DNA from: Alkalihalophilus pseudofirmus OF4
GTDB taxonomy: Bacteria; Bacillota; Bacilli; Bacillales; Bacillaceae_D
DNA: 64,000 nucleotides
Assembly: GCF_000005825.2 (NCBI RefSeq)
Contig: NC_013791.2
Span: 3,100,001 to 3,164,000, forward strand
Reading direction: 5' to 3'
Of this stretch, positions 63,342 to 64,000 are shown one piece after another. Every line of letters begins with the position of its first letter. Position 1 is the first letter of the stretch. Made by a program: the position numbers and the translations under genes. The notes below the pieces were generated by a model. That model did not search any database. It had not been told where the DNA came from and worked only from the letters and a program-made list of their open reading frames with translations.

Positions 63342-63794
63342 TTACAAGTTCCTTTTTAATGCCCTTAAAAATTCATTTATATCATTATCCATACTCTCTT
63401 TATAATCTCTATAATCATGAAATTCATTCGAAACCTCAAATGTATCGCCTGTATTCAACTTAATAGTTACAAGTTTATTCTGTTTACTTAGAGACTCGAT
63501 ATTAGGATATGCATATTCTTCCACGATTTTCTCTATCAATTTAAATGGGTACTCAGTTTTATTAATTGTAATTACACAACTTTGCCCTTCAATTCTTTTA
63601 TTTTCATGTGCTTCATAAGTGTAGTGCGTTAATGATTGTTTTGCGCAGTGAAGAACTTCAATCTTACCATCTTCTTTATATATCTCTACTGCATTAATTA
63701 TCCCTTCATGCGTATGGTCCAATATAGAAAAAAATTTATCACTATATTTATTACCTTTGTGCTGAAATCTAAGATACATTGTCAAAATAACCAC
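63342..63794 (-). CDS. hypothetical protein of the presumed integrated element
   Basis: 145-150 residues, soluble and charged, with MYLRFQHKGNKYSDKFFSIL at the N-terminus, a beta-rich centre (SCVITINKTEYPF, LVTIKLNTGDTFEV) and an acidic-to-basic end (DNDINEFLRALKRNL). GTG at 63794 or ATG at 63779 may be the start; neither has a strong ribosome-binding site. AT-richer than the host genes. No family recognised. Confidence 0.55.
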   Translation of the reverse strand: MVILTMYLRFQHKGNKYSDKFFSILDHTHEGIINAVEIYKEDGKIEVLHCAKQSLTHYTYEAHENKRIEGQSCVITINKTEYPFKLIEKIVEEYAYPNIESLSKQNKLVTIKLNTGDTFEVSNEFHDYRDYKESMDNDINEFLRALKRNL

Positions 63795-63894
63795 GCCTTT
63801 CGATATAGTATATTTTTACTATACTACATAAATACACAATACTCACTATATTTTTACAATTATTTATCACCTTTCATGAAGAGTCAAAGTGTTT

Positions 63895-64000
63895 TCTAAA
63901 AATTCGCGGTGTATCCGAAGAAGATGCCGGTACACACGACCCTAGGCTATGGGGGTCGCCGCCACTTCTCCACTCACCCCGTCCGCACCTAGTCCGATAA
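63895..64000 (-). other. GC-rich edge sequence, possible C-terminal coding end
   Basis: Base composition jumps to about 60% GC, unlike the AT-rich 63.3-63.9 kb. On the minus strand an open frame enters from the window edge and ends IGLGADGVSGEVAATPIA then TAG (63942-63944). Too short to assign. Confidence 0.25.

Noticed and set aside
63245-63463. + strand 72-codon frame
   Set aside because: No ribosome-binding site, and its 3' half is antisense to the hypothetical gene at 63342-63794.

Overview
The window is chromosomal DNA of a low-GC Firmicute of the family Bacillaceae. Leader RNAs (T-box, SAM riboswitch), a BirA operator, Bacillus-type ribosome-binding sites and gene order all fit. The run leuS, MFS (yttB), ytqA-ytqB, ytiB, ytpB-ytpA, ytoA, metK, pckA, ytmA, an NMT1-type ABC system and ytkD follows the matching Bacillus subtilis segment. 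The dispersed GC-rich palindromic repeats resemble those I associate with Bacillus halodurans-like and alkaliphilic genomes; the species cannot be named from this sequence.

Layout. 1-1131: 3' end of a YtfP/HI0933 flavoprotein, then a non-coding stretch with a dense DnaA-box cluster and a 21-bp phased repeat array. 1.1-7.0 kb: leuS with a T-box leader, an MFS transporter and the tRNA U34 modification pair mnmL-mnmM. 7.1-13.6 kb: two carbonic anhydrases (beta, gamma), an SDR, sesquarterpene synthase YtpB with hydrolase YtpA, a PAP2 phosphatase and a glycosyltransferase. 13.7-17.6 kb: a DUF1540 micro-protein, metK under a SAM riboswitch, and pckA under a CcpN-type operator. 17.6-24.0 kb: a thiamine-binding protein, YtmA, an NMT1-type ABC importer, YtkD, MFS and a YwpF-like protein. 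24.0-32.9 kb: bioD-bioK under a BirA operator, an Sda homologue, PatB-type lyase, D-2-hydroxyacid dehydrogenase, type I pullulanase and a CsbD protein. 33.0-39.6 kb: ABC-F ATPase, dgk-dck, transglutaminase, amine oxidase. 39.7-45.6 kb: two membrane-anchored Mrr-fold proteins (one with substituted catalytic residues), an SDR/QueA-like/VOC operon whose QueA-like gene has an in-frame TAG, and a YhcYZ-type two-component pair. 45.8-55.2 kb: an OFA-family MFS, an ABC-2 exporter, and two adjacent modules of Na/Pi cotransporter + PhoU and UgpABE-like importer. 55.4-62.8 kb: small and stress genes (YusW-like lipoprotein, an ORF with a probable ATT start, YhfH, RraA family, Mn catalase, LacI regulator, CBS protein, S8 protease). 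63.0-64.0 kb: a 3'-half tRNA-Ala(GGC) fragment with its terminator, marking the probable left end of an integrated element that runs off the window.

The genes are mostly housekeeping and short operons divided by strong intrinsic terminators. The most unusual signals are the DnaA-box cluster with its phased array, the duplicated -10/CcpN-like block upstream of pckA, the interrupted QueA-like gene, the intact/degenerate Mrr pair, the ATT-start ORF, the dispersed repeat family and the tRNA-fragment junction.
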